From Wocania arenilitoris (lineage in GTDB: Bacteria > Bacteroidota > Bacteroidia > Flavobacteriales > Flavobacteriaceae), in contig NZ_JAKKDU010000004.1 in assembly GCF_021728535.1 (NCBI RefSeq), forward strand, positions 94,853 to 158,852: DNA of 64,000 nucleotides, written 5' to 3'. Positions within the stretch are counted from its first letter, which is position 1; every line of letters starts with the position of its first letter. Shown one piece after another: positions 40,239-50,000 of the stretch. Under the pieces are notes generated by a model, which had not been told where the DNA came from, ran no database searches, and was given only the letters and a program-made list of their open reading frames with translations. A program made the position numbers and the translations under genes.

Positions 40239-40331
40239 AATATCTTTTGTGTCATTTTAGCTATAATTTGAATTATCAATAGCATTTGTTCTTTGATTTG
40301 ATAGTGCTTGATTAAAAGAAAGTATGTGAGA

Positions 40332-42944
40332 CTAATAGAATTTAAATGTAATTTTCTTGCTTTTTATACTAACGCCTTTTTTTTCTTTCCAAATATTTTT
40401 ATCTGGATCTCCAACTCTTATTGTATAATAATTTAATTTTTCAAATATTTTAGGTTTGTATACTTTAGAATTAATACGCAATGTATATTCTACTTTTTTA
40501 GTTGATTCATTTATAATTTCAATCACAGGTTTTTTTAGCCCTTTAATTTTGATTTGTGGCAAATATGCAACAGCTTTACGGCCATAATTATCTTCTTGTG
40601 TAATTGTTTGAGGCCAACCTGGATATTGGGCATCTTTTTCTTCAGGGTCTATAAAACGCTTAAAGCATTCTGTTTTTATAGTTCTATCTTTTTTATTAAA
40701 GGTCACTATACCATAGCCCACAGCTCTATTATGCAAAACCTTAGGTTCTTTATGCATGTTATGTGGGTTTGCTACTGCTTTCACTGTCATTTTATTACCA
40801 AACCCATCGATGTGGTTACCAGTATAAGCAGGGTTATCATAGCTGTGATTTGAACTGTCTACGGGTGGCCAAAAGCGTCGAGGCCAAATGTTATTTAAAG
40901 CTGGGCCAGCAAAGGCAAATCCACTATCTTCAAATTCATCTAAACCATATTGAATAAAAGAACCTAAATGTTGGTCTCCAGCTATATGAAATGCAAATCC
41001 TTTTCTAATGATTTCAACCGCCTTATCCCTTTTTTTTGCAGGCCAACCGTTAGAATCCATATCTACTGTAGGCTTGTCTCCTTGAATGTATTCTCCTATC
41101 TCTGGAACATAAAGTTTAGGTACAACAGCACCTGTTTTTTCCTCTTCGGGCAAGGTAGCAACCGTAGCAAAATTGGTTTGAGACAATACTGCTTTCATCT
41201 GTGCACCATAAGACCAATCTTGCACCCAATACTTTAAAAAATCTTCCTGTCTAGACCCTAACAATTCGGCGTCTAAATCTCTGTATTTTTTAATATCAAA
41301 ATTATCGGCCATAATCCATCCGTTATACACTTTTGCTTGTTTGGGTAAGACATGTGAAGGTGCCGACTTAAACTTTCTATCCTCTAAAATAGCAAAGCTA
41401 ATACCTGCATAGTTCCAATGGGTATAATAAACCCCAATATTGTTTTTTACAGATGTCGTATCGTATGGATCTGGCAAATGACTAGTTTGGGTAAATTGCA
41501 CCATATTTACCCATTCAGGTGTCATTTTATAACCACCGCTATCTTGTGATGATGCTCCGTATCCATCACTATTGTCTGCTAATTTCCCTTCTTCTCCCCA
41601 AATATTTCCATGGTAAACATCATGATCGTCTGGAATGATAGCACATGGTCGGTGTCTGAATAATTCGCGATAAGACCAACCAAACATCATCCATTTTCTT
41701 AGATAATCTAAACACATTTTATCGAAATCTCCAGAAAATTGTACTCCATAACCACCAGTGGCTTCATAAAATTGATCTCCGAGGAATAAACAAATATCAG
41801 GATTTAATTTTGACACATTTTCATTTACATCCGAATCGGGAAAACCATAGTCGAAGTTACAGCTAAACACAGCTGCTTTAAGTGTATCTTTGGTTTTTGG
41901 CTCTGCTAAAATAGTACCGTTATAATCATATTGATGAAGTTCGTTTACCAAAGGAATTTGCAAGCGAATTCTATAGGGCGTATTTGTAATAGCATTCCAA
42001 TTATCTACTGAAAAATTTATAGCGCGACCTGCATGTGTAATCACTTGTTCTTCTTGAGTCTTCCAATTATTATCTTTTTTAAATTGTAAAAGTACTTTGT
42101 GACCTTTAATGTCTTCAATTGGAGATAATTGAGTTGTTATTTTTAGCTTTTTACGATTTAAGGTGTATTGAGAGAAGCAAATAGGACCGTAAATGTTTTC
42201 TTCATTAGAATACAAAGATTTTGAATTTATATTCCAATTTTCAAATCCCACTAGGGGTTTGTAATTATTATTTCTTTTGGTATCGATATTTGATATTAAA
42301 GCAAAACCACCTTTTAGGGTTTTATTAGAAACCTCTATGTCGTTTAAGTTAAATATTACACTATTAAGTGTATCAATAATCGAAATGCTAAGTAATTGCT
42401 TATTAGTATCAGCATTTTTTACAGTAACATGTAAAGTATAATTTTTTGGTATTTTATTTAAATTGGTTTTATGAATTTTATTACCAAAAACCAGATTGCC
42501 TTTCAAATTTAGTCCTATATCTAAGCCTTTACCAAATACAGCAGATGATCTGTAATCATCAAATCTTCCTTTGACTCCAAGCCTAATACCATAAAAACTA
42601 TTTTCAGAATTCTTAATGTCATCGTCTAAAATATTTATAGTAACTTTTGTCTCAAATTCCGCACTGCCTTTTGGGTTTTGTACAGTTAGTAAATGTAAGT
42701 TTCTATTTTTACCTTTTACAACACAGATAGCTTGTCCGTTCTTTAATTCCCAATCTTGGAGTCTATTACCCCAATATTGAGGTCCAATCCATTTCATGTT
42801 TTGCCATAAATGCCATTTGCTTTTAAATGCCAAAGGTTTTTGATTGGTAAACCCCATAGCCGAAATATTTTTAATGCCATAGCCAGAAGCTACAGGGATT
42901 ACTGAGCCTAATAAGACTGTTTTTATATAATTTCTACGATTCAT
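40332..42944 (-). CDS. PhoD-like metallophosphatase, exported
   Basis: 870 residues. The N-terminus MNRRNYIKTVLLGSVIPVASG looks like a Tat-type signal. Residues about 40-240 resemble a beta-sandwich, then a PhoD-type N-terminal domain precedes the catalytic part. Metal-binding blocks are AAVFSCNFDYGFPDSD, ICLFLGDQFYEA, IIPDDHDVYHGNIWGE and FHIAGDQHLGSF. PhoD-family enzymes are calcium/iron phosphodiesterases and phosphatases. As the last gene of the PUL operon it may remove phosphate from the glycan or degradation products. Members beside sulfatases are seen in marine Bacteroidota, and the true substrate could be another ester. It starts 71 bases after the second sulfatase. Confidence 0.85.
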   Translation of the reverse strand: MNRRNYIKTVLLGSVIPVASGYGIKNISAMGFTNQKPLAFKSKWHLWQNMKWIGPQYWGNRLQDWELKNGQAICVVKGKNRNLHLLTVQNPKGSAEFETKVTINILDDDIKNSENSFYGIRLGVKGRFDDYRSSAVFGKGLDIGLNLKGNLVFGNKIHKTNLNKIPKNYTLHVTVKNADTNKQLLSISIIDTLNSVIFNLNDIEVSNKTLKGGFALISNIDTKRNNNYKPLVGFENWNINSKSLYSNEENIYGPICFSQYTLNRKKLKITTQLSPIEDIKGHKVLLQFKKDNNWKTQEEQVITHAGRAINFSVDNWNAITNTPYRIRLQIPLVNELHQYDYNGTILAEPKTKDTLKAAVFSCNFDYGFPDSDVNENVSKLNPDICLFLGDQFYEATGGYGVQFSGDFDKMCLDYLRKWMMFGWSYRELFRHRPCAIIPDDHDVYHGNIWGEEGKLADNSDGYGASSQDSGGYKMTPEWVNMVQFTQTSHLPDPYDTTSVKNNIGVYYTHWNYAGISFAILEDRKFKSAPSHVLPKQAKVYNGWIMADNFDIKKYRDLDAELLGSRQEDFLKYWVQDWSYGAQMKAVLSQTNFATVATLPEEEKTGAVVPKLYVPEIGEYIQGDKPTVDMDSNGWPAKKRDKAVEIIRKGFAFHIAGDQHLGSFIQYGLDEFEDSGFAFAGPALNNIWPRRFWPPVDSSNHSYDNPAYTGNHIDGFGNKMTVKAVANPHNMHKEPKVLHNRAVGYGIVTFNKKDRTIKTECFKRFIDPEEKDAQYPGWPQTITQEDNYGRKAVAYLPQIKIKGLKKPVIEIINESTKKVEYTLRINSKVYKPKIFEKLNYYTIRVGDPDKNIWKEKKGVSIKSKKITFKFY

Positions 42945-43015
42945 TTATTGAAAAAAATTTTCAGAAAGTTTTTTATAATCAGGGTTTTGTTTAATCATAT
43001 ATTGATTATTCGACT

Positions 43016-44431
43016 TTATTTAACAAAGTCTTTATTTAATTCGGTTGGAACTGGTGCATTGGTTTTTGCTCTCCAATCTATAAGTTCTTTATGTAACATC
43101 TTTACAATCTTAGGGTTTTCATTTGAAATATTATTTTGTTCTCTTAAATCGGTATCTAAATTGTAAAGTTCTAAATCACCATCTTCAAAATATTCATGCA
43201 GTTTCCATTTTCCTTTTCGTATAACACTTCCTGGTCTAGTTCTAAAGAAAGGATCTCTAGCTTCTTCTTTTTTTGGTTTAACACTTTGAAGATAAATAGG
43301 AAAGTGCCAAAATAATGAGCGTTCTTCTATCTTTTTGTTTTCTACTAAAAGTGGCAAAATTGAAGTGCCATCAAAATTATAGTTTGTTTTATCATTTACA
43401 ACATCCATAATGGTTGGAAATATATCCAAGCCTGTAATAGGTGTATCGTCTTTTCTAAAAGTTTTTATTTTATTTGGCCATTTTATAATACAAGGAACTC
43501 GTATCCCCCCTTCGTAATAAGACCCTTTACCACCTCTTAATGGAAACTGTGAAGAAACACTTGCCAACCCTCCGTTATCAGACATAAAAATAACTAACGT
43601 ATTATCTGAAATATTGAGTTTATCAAGTGTCTTTAAAATTTTTCCAATATTAGTATCCATAGATTCAACCATAGCACCATATTTAGCGTTAAATCGTTCA
43701 TCACCATTTAATTTTAAGGTATATTTTTGAACGAGACTATCTTTTCCTTGTAAAGGTGTATGAACTGTGAAATATGGAAGGTATAGAAAAAATGGCTGGG
43801 CTTTATTTTTATTAATATAACTAATGGCTTCATTTGTTAATCTGTCGGTTAAATACTCGCCCTCTTTTCCATCTTCAAGAGCAGGATTTTTATATGGACT
43901 AAAATAAGACTTTGGATGTCCTGCATGCGACCCTGCAATGTTTACATCAAAACCTTGTGTTTTAGGATTTTCCCCCAGATGCCACTTTCCTATTGATGCA
44001 TTAGTATAACCATTACTTTTTAATGCTTCGGCGAGTGTAATAAAATTATCGTTTAAGGTTATTGTATTTGGGGTAGGTACTAATTTTCGATTTTTAGATT
44101 TACCGCGTTCAGAAGAACCAACCGTATAAATACCATGTCTAGGTGTATTTTTACCAGACATGATGCAGGCTCTACTTGGGGCACAGTTTGCCGCTGGCGC
44201 ATAAGCATTACTAAATATCACAGCATCACTAGAAAATTTATCTAAATGAGGGGTTTCATAAACTGGATTCCCCATAAAACCGGTATCACTCCAACCAAGG
44301 TCGTCTACCAAAATGAAAAGAATATTTGGTTTGGTTACCGCTCCCCCTTTTTTATCGCTTTTAGTAAGGCATCCAAAAAGGGTTATACAGAAAGCCAACA
44401 CCAATGCTATTTTAATTTTTGATTTTGTCAT
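43016..44431 (-). CDS. Sulfatase (S1 family), lipoprotein
   Basis: 471 residues. A lipoprotein signal ends at Cys21 (TLFGC), so it is held in an envelope membrane. The metal site begins ILVDDLGWSD. Cys83 in CAPSR (83-87) is the residue converted to formylglycine, the catalytic aldehyde; FMSDNGG and GKWHLG are further blocks. It should remove sulfate esters from a saccharide; the position of the sulfate cannot be told. No maturase for the formylglycine is in the window. It differs clearly from the other sulfatase at 51741 (CAPAR), so the two probably act on different sulfates. Confidence 0.92.
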   Translation of the reverse strand: MTKSKIKIALVLAFCITLFGCLTKSDKKGGAVTKPNILFILVDDLGWSDTGFMGNPVYETPHLDKFSSDAVIFSNAYAPAANCAPSRACIMSGKNTPRHGIYTVGSSERGKSKNRKLVPTPNTITLNDNFITLAEALKSNGYTNASIGKWHLGENPKTQGFDVNIAGSHAGHPKSYFSPYKNPALEDGKEGEYLTDRLTNEAISYINKNKAQPFFLYLPYFTVHTPLQGKDSLVQKYTLKLNGDERFNAKYGAMVESMDTNIGKILKTLDKLNISDNTLVIFMSDNGGLASVSSQFPLRGGKGSYYEGGIRVPCIIKWPNKIKTFRKDDTPITGLDIFPTIMDVVNDKTNYNFDGTSILPLLVENKKIEERSLFWHFPIYLQSVKPKKEEARDPFFRTRPGSVIRKGKWKLHEYFEDGDLELYNLDTDLREQNNISNENPKIVKMLHKELIDWRAKTNAPVPTELNKDFVK

Positions 44432-44483
44432 TTTTACTTTAATATTTTAAGGATCATTCCCAAACAAAGACAACTGTTTTAAT

Positions 44484-45194
44484 TTAATCTACTGTAAACT
44501 CAAAAACCTCTGATGTTGAGCTATTTCCATGTGCATCTATAGTAATAACATACCACTTATAATTTGTTCCAGAAGATACTGTTACACCAGCTAGACTCGT
44601 ATTTGTTAATCCACTAGATAATTCAATTAATGTCTCTCCAGAAATTGCAAAATACACGTCGTAAGTTGCTATATCATCATCAACATCACTAGCACTCCAC
44701 TCTAAAGTTGTACTTGTTGTAGCTGCTATATTCGTGCTATTAGCAGGTGCTACTACAGTCGCTGGAAAAGGTGCGTAATTCACAACGCCTGCGCCTGCGT
44801 TATAAAATTTCCATGTGGCACTTATAGCAGTTTCTGAAACCTCAGTGGACTTTGAAATTATGTACCATGAGTATGGGGTAGCACGTAATAACTCAATACT
44901 TTTTTCATTTGTAGCCGCTGTATGAGTTGTACTAACACCGCTTTCTAAGTTTTTTAAAACTAATTCATAGGAATCTGTATTGGCACTGGCATTCCATTTA
45001 AATAAAACCGTACTATTTGTATCTGTTATATTAGTGCCTTCTGTACATTCTGAGTTCTGATTAGGAAAACTAAGCGCTGCTGCCACTGGCTTTTTAGGTG
45101 GTTCAACTACAGGTGGATTTGGTTCATCATTACCTCCACTACTGCAACCCAATATTAATAATAAAACAGATATATTTAATATTAACTTTTTCAT
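44484..45194 (-). CDS. Surface lipoprotein with two fibronectin-III-like domains
   Basis: 236 residues. The lipoprotein signal ends LLILGC at about residue 17, followed by SSGGNDEPNPP and a proline-rich linker typical of exposed Bacteroidota lipoproteins. Two beta-sandwich repeats follow (about 40-130 with TVLFKWNASANTDSYELVL, and 140-235 with TTLEWSASDVDDDIATYDVY). No catalytic residues are seen, so binding or spacing is likely. The start overlaps the stop of the 1584-residue T9SS gene by 4 bases (ATGA), suggesting coupled translation and a joint role at the surface. Confidence 0.8.
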   Translation of the reverse strand: MKKLILNISVLLLILGCSSGGNDEPNPPVVEPPKKPVAAALSFPNQNSECTEGTNITDTNSTVLFKWNASANTDSYELVLKNLESGVSTTHTAATNEKSIELLRATPYSWYIISKSTEVSETAISATWKFYNAGAGVVNYAPFPATVVAPANSTNIAATTSTTLEWSASDVDDDIATYDVYFAISGETLIELSSGLTNTSLAGVTVSSGTNYKWYVITIDAHGNSSTSEVFEFTVD

Positions 45195-48100
45195 TGTTTA
45201 ATCATTTTATGGTTAATGAAATTTTCGCCAACTTCAACAGAAACTATATACGACCCTTTAGGCAAATCACTTGTATCTAATTTGATTTTTTGATTAGCAC
45301 TTGGATATTTTTGAATACGAACTAAACGTCCTAAGGAAGTATAGATAGAAACTTTAGCTTCTTTATTATTTTCCATCATAGATCCTAACAGGATATTAAG
45401 TTCGTTAGATGTTGGATTAGGGTAAAACAAATCTTTTCCGCTTAAAATAATGGTTTCTTGATATAGCCCCTGGCAAGTTTTATTGGTAGATACTTTTAAA
45501 TCATTTGCTATATTAGGTTGTAAGTTGAGTATTACCTTACTTTTTGTTGTTACAATTTCTGTTTTGTTTAAACTAATAGTATAAGAGCTTGCACCAGATA
45601 ATTCTAATGATACGGTATTTTTAGAATTATTAACCTTTGAAAACACGGATAAGTTTTCTGGTTCGTTTATAACTACCGTAAAGCACTGTTCATAATAAGG
45701 GGCTTCATCGATGGTAATACAAATACTATATGTACCAGCTAATAGGTTTTCTAAATTTAAAGGAGAAGCTAAGCTAAAACTACTTGTTTGGTTAAAACCT
45801 TCCCCTGTAATAATTGCATTATATGGGTAATCTGCTTTTGGTATTATATTAATTTTTCCATTATTACTATTTCTACATGTTTCACTTGTGCTAGAAACAG
45901 TATAATTATCGATAGATAAGTTAACATCTAAAGGTTTTTTTACAGTAATATAATCTACTATTTCTTTACTATCAGATCCTTGTATATTGGTAGCTTCCAG
46001 TATTACTTTATAAGAGCCTTCAGTGTTGTAAGTTATTGTTGGATTTTGATCTGTACTTGTGTCTGGTGTTCCACCTTCAAAAGTCCAAGCCCAAGATGTA
46101 GGGTTATTCGTTGAAGTGTCAGTATAACTAACTTGTTCTCCTTCCCAAATGATGGTTTTATCAGCAGAGAAATTTGCAACCGGAGGAGGAGGTGTGTTTA
46201 CCGTAATATAATCTGTAATTGTTTTAGTGTCAGACCCCTCACTATTAGTTACTGTTAGTGATACTGTATAAGTTCCGGCTGTAGAATAAGATATAGTAGG
46301 ATTTTCTTCATTAGAACTTTCAGTATCCGCACCAATAAATATCCATGACCAAGTGGTTGGGCTACCAGAAGAATTATCAGTAAAACTAACCTCATCTCCT
46401 TGTAATATTGTAGTAACATTTGCACTAAAATCTGCTATAGGAGGTACAGGAGGTGCATCATTCATAATATCCTGAATTTCTTGTTCAGTTAATGCTTCAG
46501 AATAAATTCGAACGTCGTCTAAATCGCCTTGCCAATAATAATTTGCATTATAATTTGCATTACCTACTTGTAAATTATTTATGGTATTATCTGTATTTAT
46601 AACTGTAGCTTCCGAATTAAATGAATCGCCACTATCTGGTTGATTTGCATAAAACACACCATCAATATAAAGTTTCACATCTGATGCTTTATCTCCATCT
46701 GCAGGATCATAGGTTACTGCTATATGTCGCCATGTATTACCATCTAATCTTGCTACACTTGAGTCATCATTTTGAACATTACAACTTCCTCCTTCTACTC
46801 TAATATTTCCATTCTCCACCATAACGTTAAACATTTGTCCAGAAGAATTTGTGCCCCAAGAAACTATGGTTTTCCTGCTACCCGCAGCAGTTGTTTTTAT
46901 CCATGCTGTTACTGTACGTTCCCCATCAGCTCCAATACTTTTATAACCATTCGTTAAATAATTATTTGAAGCCCCGGGACTATGGTAAGCACTGTTAGGA
47001 TTGGCATTATGGTCATCGACATAAGTTGGAGTAAAACCTCCAATTACAGATAAGTTTCTGCCATATGATGAGTCATCATTCAAATTTTCATCAAAGTTGT
47101 AATGCGCTTGTAACGTACCCGACCCCATATTTTCTGTTACTGTTATATAATCAACAACCTCTTTCGTATCAGATCCTGTATTATTAGTTACAGTTAACGA
47201 AACCTTGTAAGTTCCTATAGTATTGTATGTTATGCTTGGATTTTGGTCTGTACTATTAGCTGGAGTGCCACCTTCAAAAGTCCAGTTCCATGAAGCCGGC
47301 TCATTCAAAGATGAGTCTGTAAAATTAATCAAATTACCTTCAGATACAGTTTGAGAATCTACTGTAAAATCTGCAACAGGAGCAGGTAATGGAATAACTG
47401 TTATATAATTAGCTACAGATTTTGTTTCTATACCGGAATCTGTTGTATAAGACAGTGTTACAGCAAATGTCCCTTCGGTATTATATGTTACTATAGGGTT
47501 TTCTTCTAAACTTGTCGCAGGGGTACCACCTTCAAAAGTCCATATAAAAGATCCAACGGGAACGTTTGAAGATTCGTTTGTAAATTGAACCTGCCCGTCT
47601 TTAAAAACCTCTGCTTTATCTGAGTTAAAATTGACAGTAGGTGCTGGCAAAGAAATATCATTTAGAGCCGTTCTCCAGAATCCTCTACCATCTGTAGAAA
47701 CTGTTAAAAAACTATCTTCTCTAGTTGCTCCATAATAAATATCCATTCCTGAAACACGTATGGCTGGTAATCCGTTTGAGTAATCTATCCAATTTGATAA
47801 GGTTGCATCTTTATAATAAACACCTAAATCCGTTCCTATATAAATCCCTTCATCGCTGGAGCTATCGTATACCATTTCTAGTAATGGAATACTTGGCAAT
47901 CCATTAGAGATATCTGTCCAAGTTTCTCCTTTATCTGTTGATTTATAAACTTTACTACCTCTTAAAATATAGACTAAATTTTCATCTGTTGGATGTGTTG
48001 CTATATCGTTAATTGTTCCGGAACCTTGTAAGTTAGATGTTAAATTGATGAAAGAAGGAGAGGCGGTTCTAACATCGTCCGATCTGTAAAAAGATCCGCT

Positions 48101-49945
48101 TCCTCTAGATACATATAGGATGTTATGGTTCGCATCACTCTGTTCAATCTTTTTAATTTTTGTGCTACCTCCAAAAGATGAAATTTTTGTCCAAGCCGTA
48201 GATGAAGTAGCAGTTCTGGCATTATTAATTCGTTCTACCTCAAACAAGCCCACAAACAATGTGTTTACATCGCTTTTATCTAAAACACCGGTGCCAGTAT
48301 ATTCGCCTCTATCTGCTGAGGATGAGTTAATTCTTTGAAAGGTAAGACCTCCATTTACAGATCTGCTTATTTTTTCATATTTAAAATGGTATGCATAGGT
48401 GTCATCTGAATAATCAAATAATACTGTAGATTCATCGCCTCCCCATTGTGAATACCATACACCATCTCTATTTAACTTTACCCCGCAATGAAAAGTCCCG
48501 CCGGCTACATTAGTAGGGTTCTGTTGGCTCTGGGTACATTCCCAGACTTCGGCTATTGGTAAACCGTCTGTTATGTTTTGAAATTTATCATCTGAATTTA
48601 AATACCAAATACCACCGTCATTTACAGCAAATAGTCTATCAGTCAATGGAGAATATGCCCAAGTTAATTGATCTAAATGTAATCCATACCCATCAGCAGT
48701 AACATTATTAAATACTTGAGTCCAATTTACTCCACCATCTATGGACTTCCATGATTTTACACCGCCAGCATAGAGTATATCTGCATTGTTTGGATCTGCA
48801 ACTATAAACAAATTATAATTTGGCTGTCCTCTTGAAATAGAGCCACTATCACTATATCCTGTTATACATGGTGTTCCTCCAGATTGTTTAGTAAAAGTTA
48901 CTCCAGAATCTGTTGATTGGTAAACACCTTCAAAAGAATCTTGATCTAGATGATCTCTAGAATTTATAACATATACATAATTTGGTTGTGCTGGTGTAAC
49001 AGCTATTTTCATAAAGGCGCCTTGCCCAAAATCAGTAGTATTTTCTACCCAGGTAATGCCTCCATCACTTGACCTAAAAAACTGCGATGTAGTTCCGTTT
49101 GTACCGGCATACATAATATCTGGATTTGTTGGATGCACACGTAATTCTGAAACTTTACTTGCCGATTGTACTTGTGTAAACGAAGTTCCTCCATTAGTGG
49201 ATCTGTAAATGCCAGTATTATTCCCTGCAATAATTATACTTTCATTGTCAGGCTTTATTAAAAGAGCATTTGTACTATTTGATGGTAACCCCGACAAGTT
49301 TGAACTCCAATTTGCACCAGCATCAGTAGACTTTAAAACACCAGCGTTTGTTCCTATAAATATCGTTGTTGGGTTAGATGGGAGTACTTTCGATATAAAA
49401 ACCTGTTCTGGCAAATGATCTGTTATAGGAATCCATGTATTACCTTCATCTGTTGTTTTAAATAGCCCCCCTTTGAAAGTAGAAACATAATAAGTATTTG
49501 GGTCTGTTGGGTGAAACTCAATATCTTTTACACGACCTCCATTTTTTGGGTCTCCATTAGTTTTTCGCCCTACGTTTACTGGACCATAATTATACCATTG
49601 TCCTTTTTGTTCAAAAGCTAAGGAAGAGCGCATTTTTTGAAATTCACTTATTATATGAGTATAAGGCACTACATTTCCATAAGCATCCAAACGCTTAGAG
49701 TTTCTGGTGTACCAACGCTCAAATTGCTTAGAACGATCTCCTTTAAAATGTGTGTTATGCTGCCAATAAGTATCAAAAGCTGTTCGAGCTTCTTCTAAAT
49801 TTACAGATGGTTGTTCCATCATATCTATCCAAACAGGATAATTTTCTTCATTTATTGAGTGGCTTTTTTTCTCAATACTTTTATAAATAAAGCCTAGCAA
49901 TAAAATGCTTATTAGAAGTATGAATTTTGATTTATTATTTTTCAT
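45191..49945 (-). CDS. Giant Asp-box/PKD/LamG protein secreted by T9SS
   Basis: 1584 residues. An N-terminal signal-type helix (about 7-24) leads to a region (about 100-770) with at least eight Asp-box motifs such as KTTDEGNTW, RSSDGGITW and KSTDKGETW, forming sialidase/VPS10-like propellers. Then come two PKD domains (FIWTFEGGTP, WNWTFEGGTP), a LamG/concanavalin-like domain (AHYNFDENLNDDSS to DDVRIYSEALTEQEI), two more PKD domains, an SprB-like domain (ETCRNSNNGKINI) and a T9SS type A sorting domain (FYPNPTSNELNILLG to the C-terminal KMIKQ). It is therefore exported and anchored or released at the surface. I see no certain catalytic residues: a glycosidase is possible, a large glycan-binding protein equally so. 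Confidence 0.87.
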   Translation of the reverse strand: MKNNKSKFILLISILLLGFIYKSIEKKSHSINEENYPVWIDMMEQPSVNLEEARTAFDTYWQHNTHFKGDRSKQFERWYTRNSKRLDAYGNVVPYTHIISEFQKMRSSLAFEQKGQWYNYGPVNVGRKTNGDPKNGGRVKDIEFHPTDPNTYYVSTFKGGLFKTTDEGNTWIPITDHLPEQVFISKVLPSNPTTIFIGTNAGVLKSTDAGANWSSNLSGLPSNSTNALLIKPDNESIIIAGNNTGIYRSTNGGTSFTQVQSASKVSELRVHPTNPDIMYAGTNGTTSQFFRSSDGGITWVENTTDFGQGAFMKIAVTPAQPNYVYVINSRDHLDQDSFEGVYQSTDSGVTFTKQSGGTPCITGYSDSGSISRGQPNYNLFIVADPNNADILYAGGVKSWKSIDGGVNWTQVFNNVTADGYGLHLDQLTWAYSPLTDRLFAVNDGGIWYLNSDDKFQNITDGLPIAEVWECTQSQQNPTNVAGGTFHCGVKLNRDGVWYSQWGGDESTVLFDYSDDTYAYHFKYEKISRSVNGGLTFQRINSSSADRGEYTGTGVLDKSDVNTLFVGLFEVERINNARTATSSTAWTKISSFGGSTKIKKIEQSDANHNILYVSRGSGSFYRSDDVRTASPSFINLTSNLQGSGTINDIATHPTDENLVYILRGSKVYKSTDKGETWTDISNGLPSIPLLEMVYDSSSDEGIYIGTDLGVYYKDATLSNWIDYSNGLPAIRVSGMDIYYGATREDSFLTVSTDGRGFWRTALNDISLPAPTVNFNSDKAEVFKDGQVQFTNESSNVPVGSFIWTFEGGTPATSLEENPIVTYNTEGTFAVTLSYTTDSGIETKSVANYITVIPLPAPVADFTVDSQTVSEGNLINFTDSSLNEPASWNWTFEGGTPANSTDQNPSITYNTIGTYKVSLTVTNNTGSDTKEVVDYITVTENMGSGTLQAHYNFDENLNDDSSYGRNLSVIGGFTPTYVDDHNANPNSAYHSPGASNNYLTNGYKSIGADGERTVTAWIKTTAAGSRKTIVSWGTNSSGQMFNVMVENGNIRVEGGSCNVQNDDSSVARLDGNTWRHIAVTYDPADGDKASDVKLYIDGVFYANQPDSGDSFNSEATVINTDNTINNLQVGNANYNANYYWQGDLDDVRIYSEALTEQEIQDIMNDAPPVPPIADFSANVTTILQGDEVSFTDNSSGSPTTWSWIFIGADTESSNEENPTISYSTAGTYTVSLTVTNSEGSDTKTITDYITVNTPPPPVANFSADKTIIWEGEQVSYTDTSTNNPTSWAWTFEGGTPDTSTDQNPTITYNTEGSYKVILEATNIQGSDSKEIVDYITVKKPLDVNLSIDNYTVSSTSETCRNSNNGKINIIPKADYPYNAIITGEGFNQTSSFSLASPLNLENLLAGTYSICITIDEAPYYEQCFTVVINEPENLSVFSKVNNSKNTVSLELSGASSYTISLNKTEIVTTKSKVILNLQPNIANDLKVSTNKTCQGLYQETIILSGKDLFYPNPTSNELNILLGSMMENNKEAKVSIYTSLGRLVRIQKYPSANQKIKLDTSDLPKGSYIVSVEVGENFINHKMIKQ

Positions 49946-50000
49946 TGTTTCTTAGTTATTATAATTTTAAAGGCATACAGAATATTGATATTATTATGTG

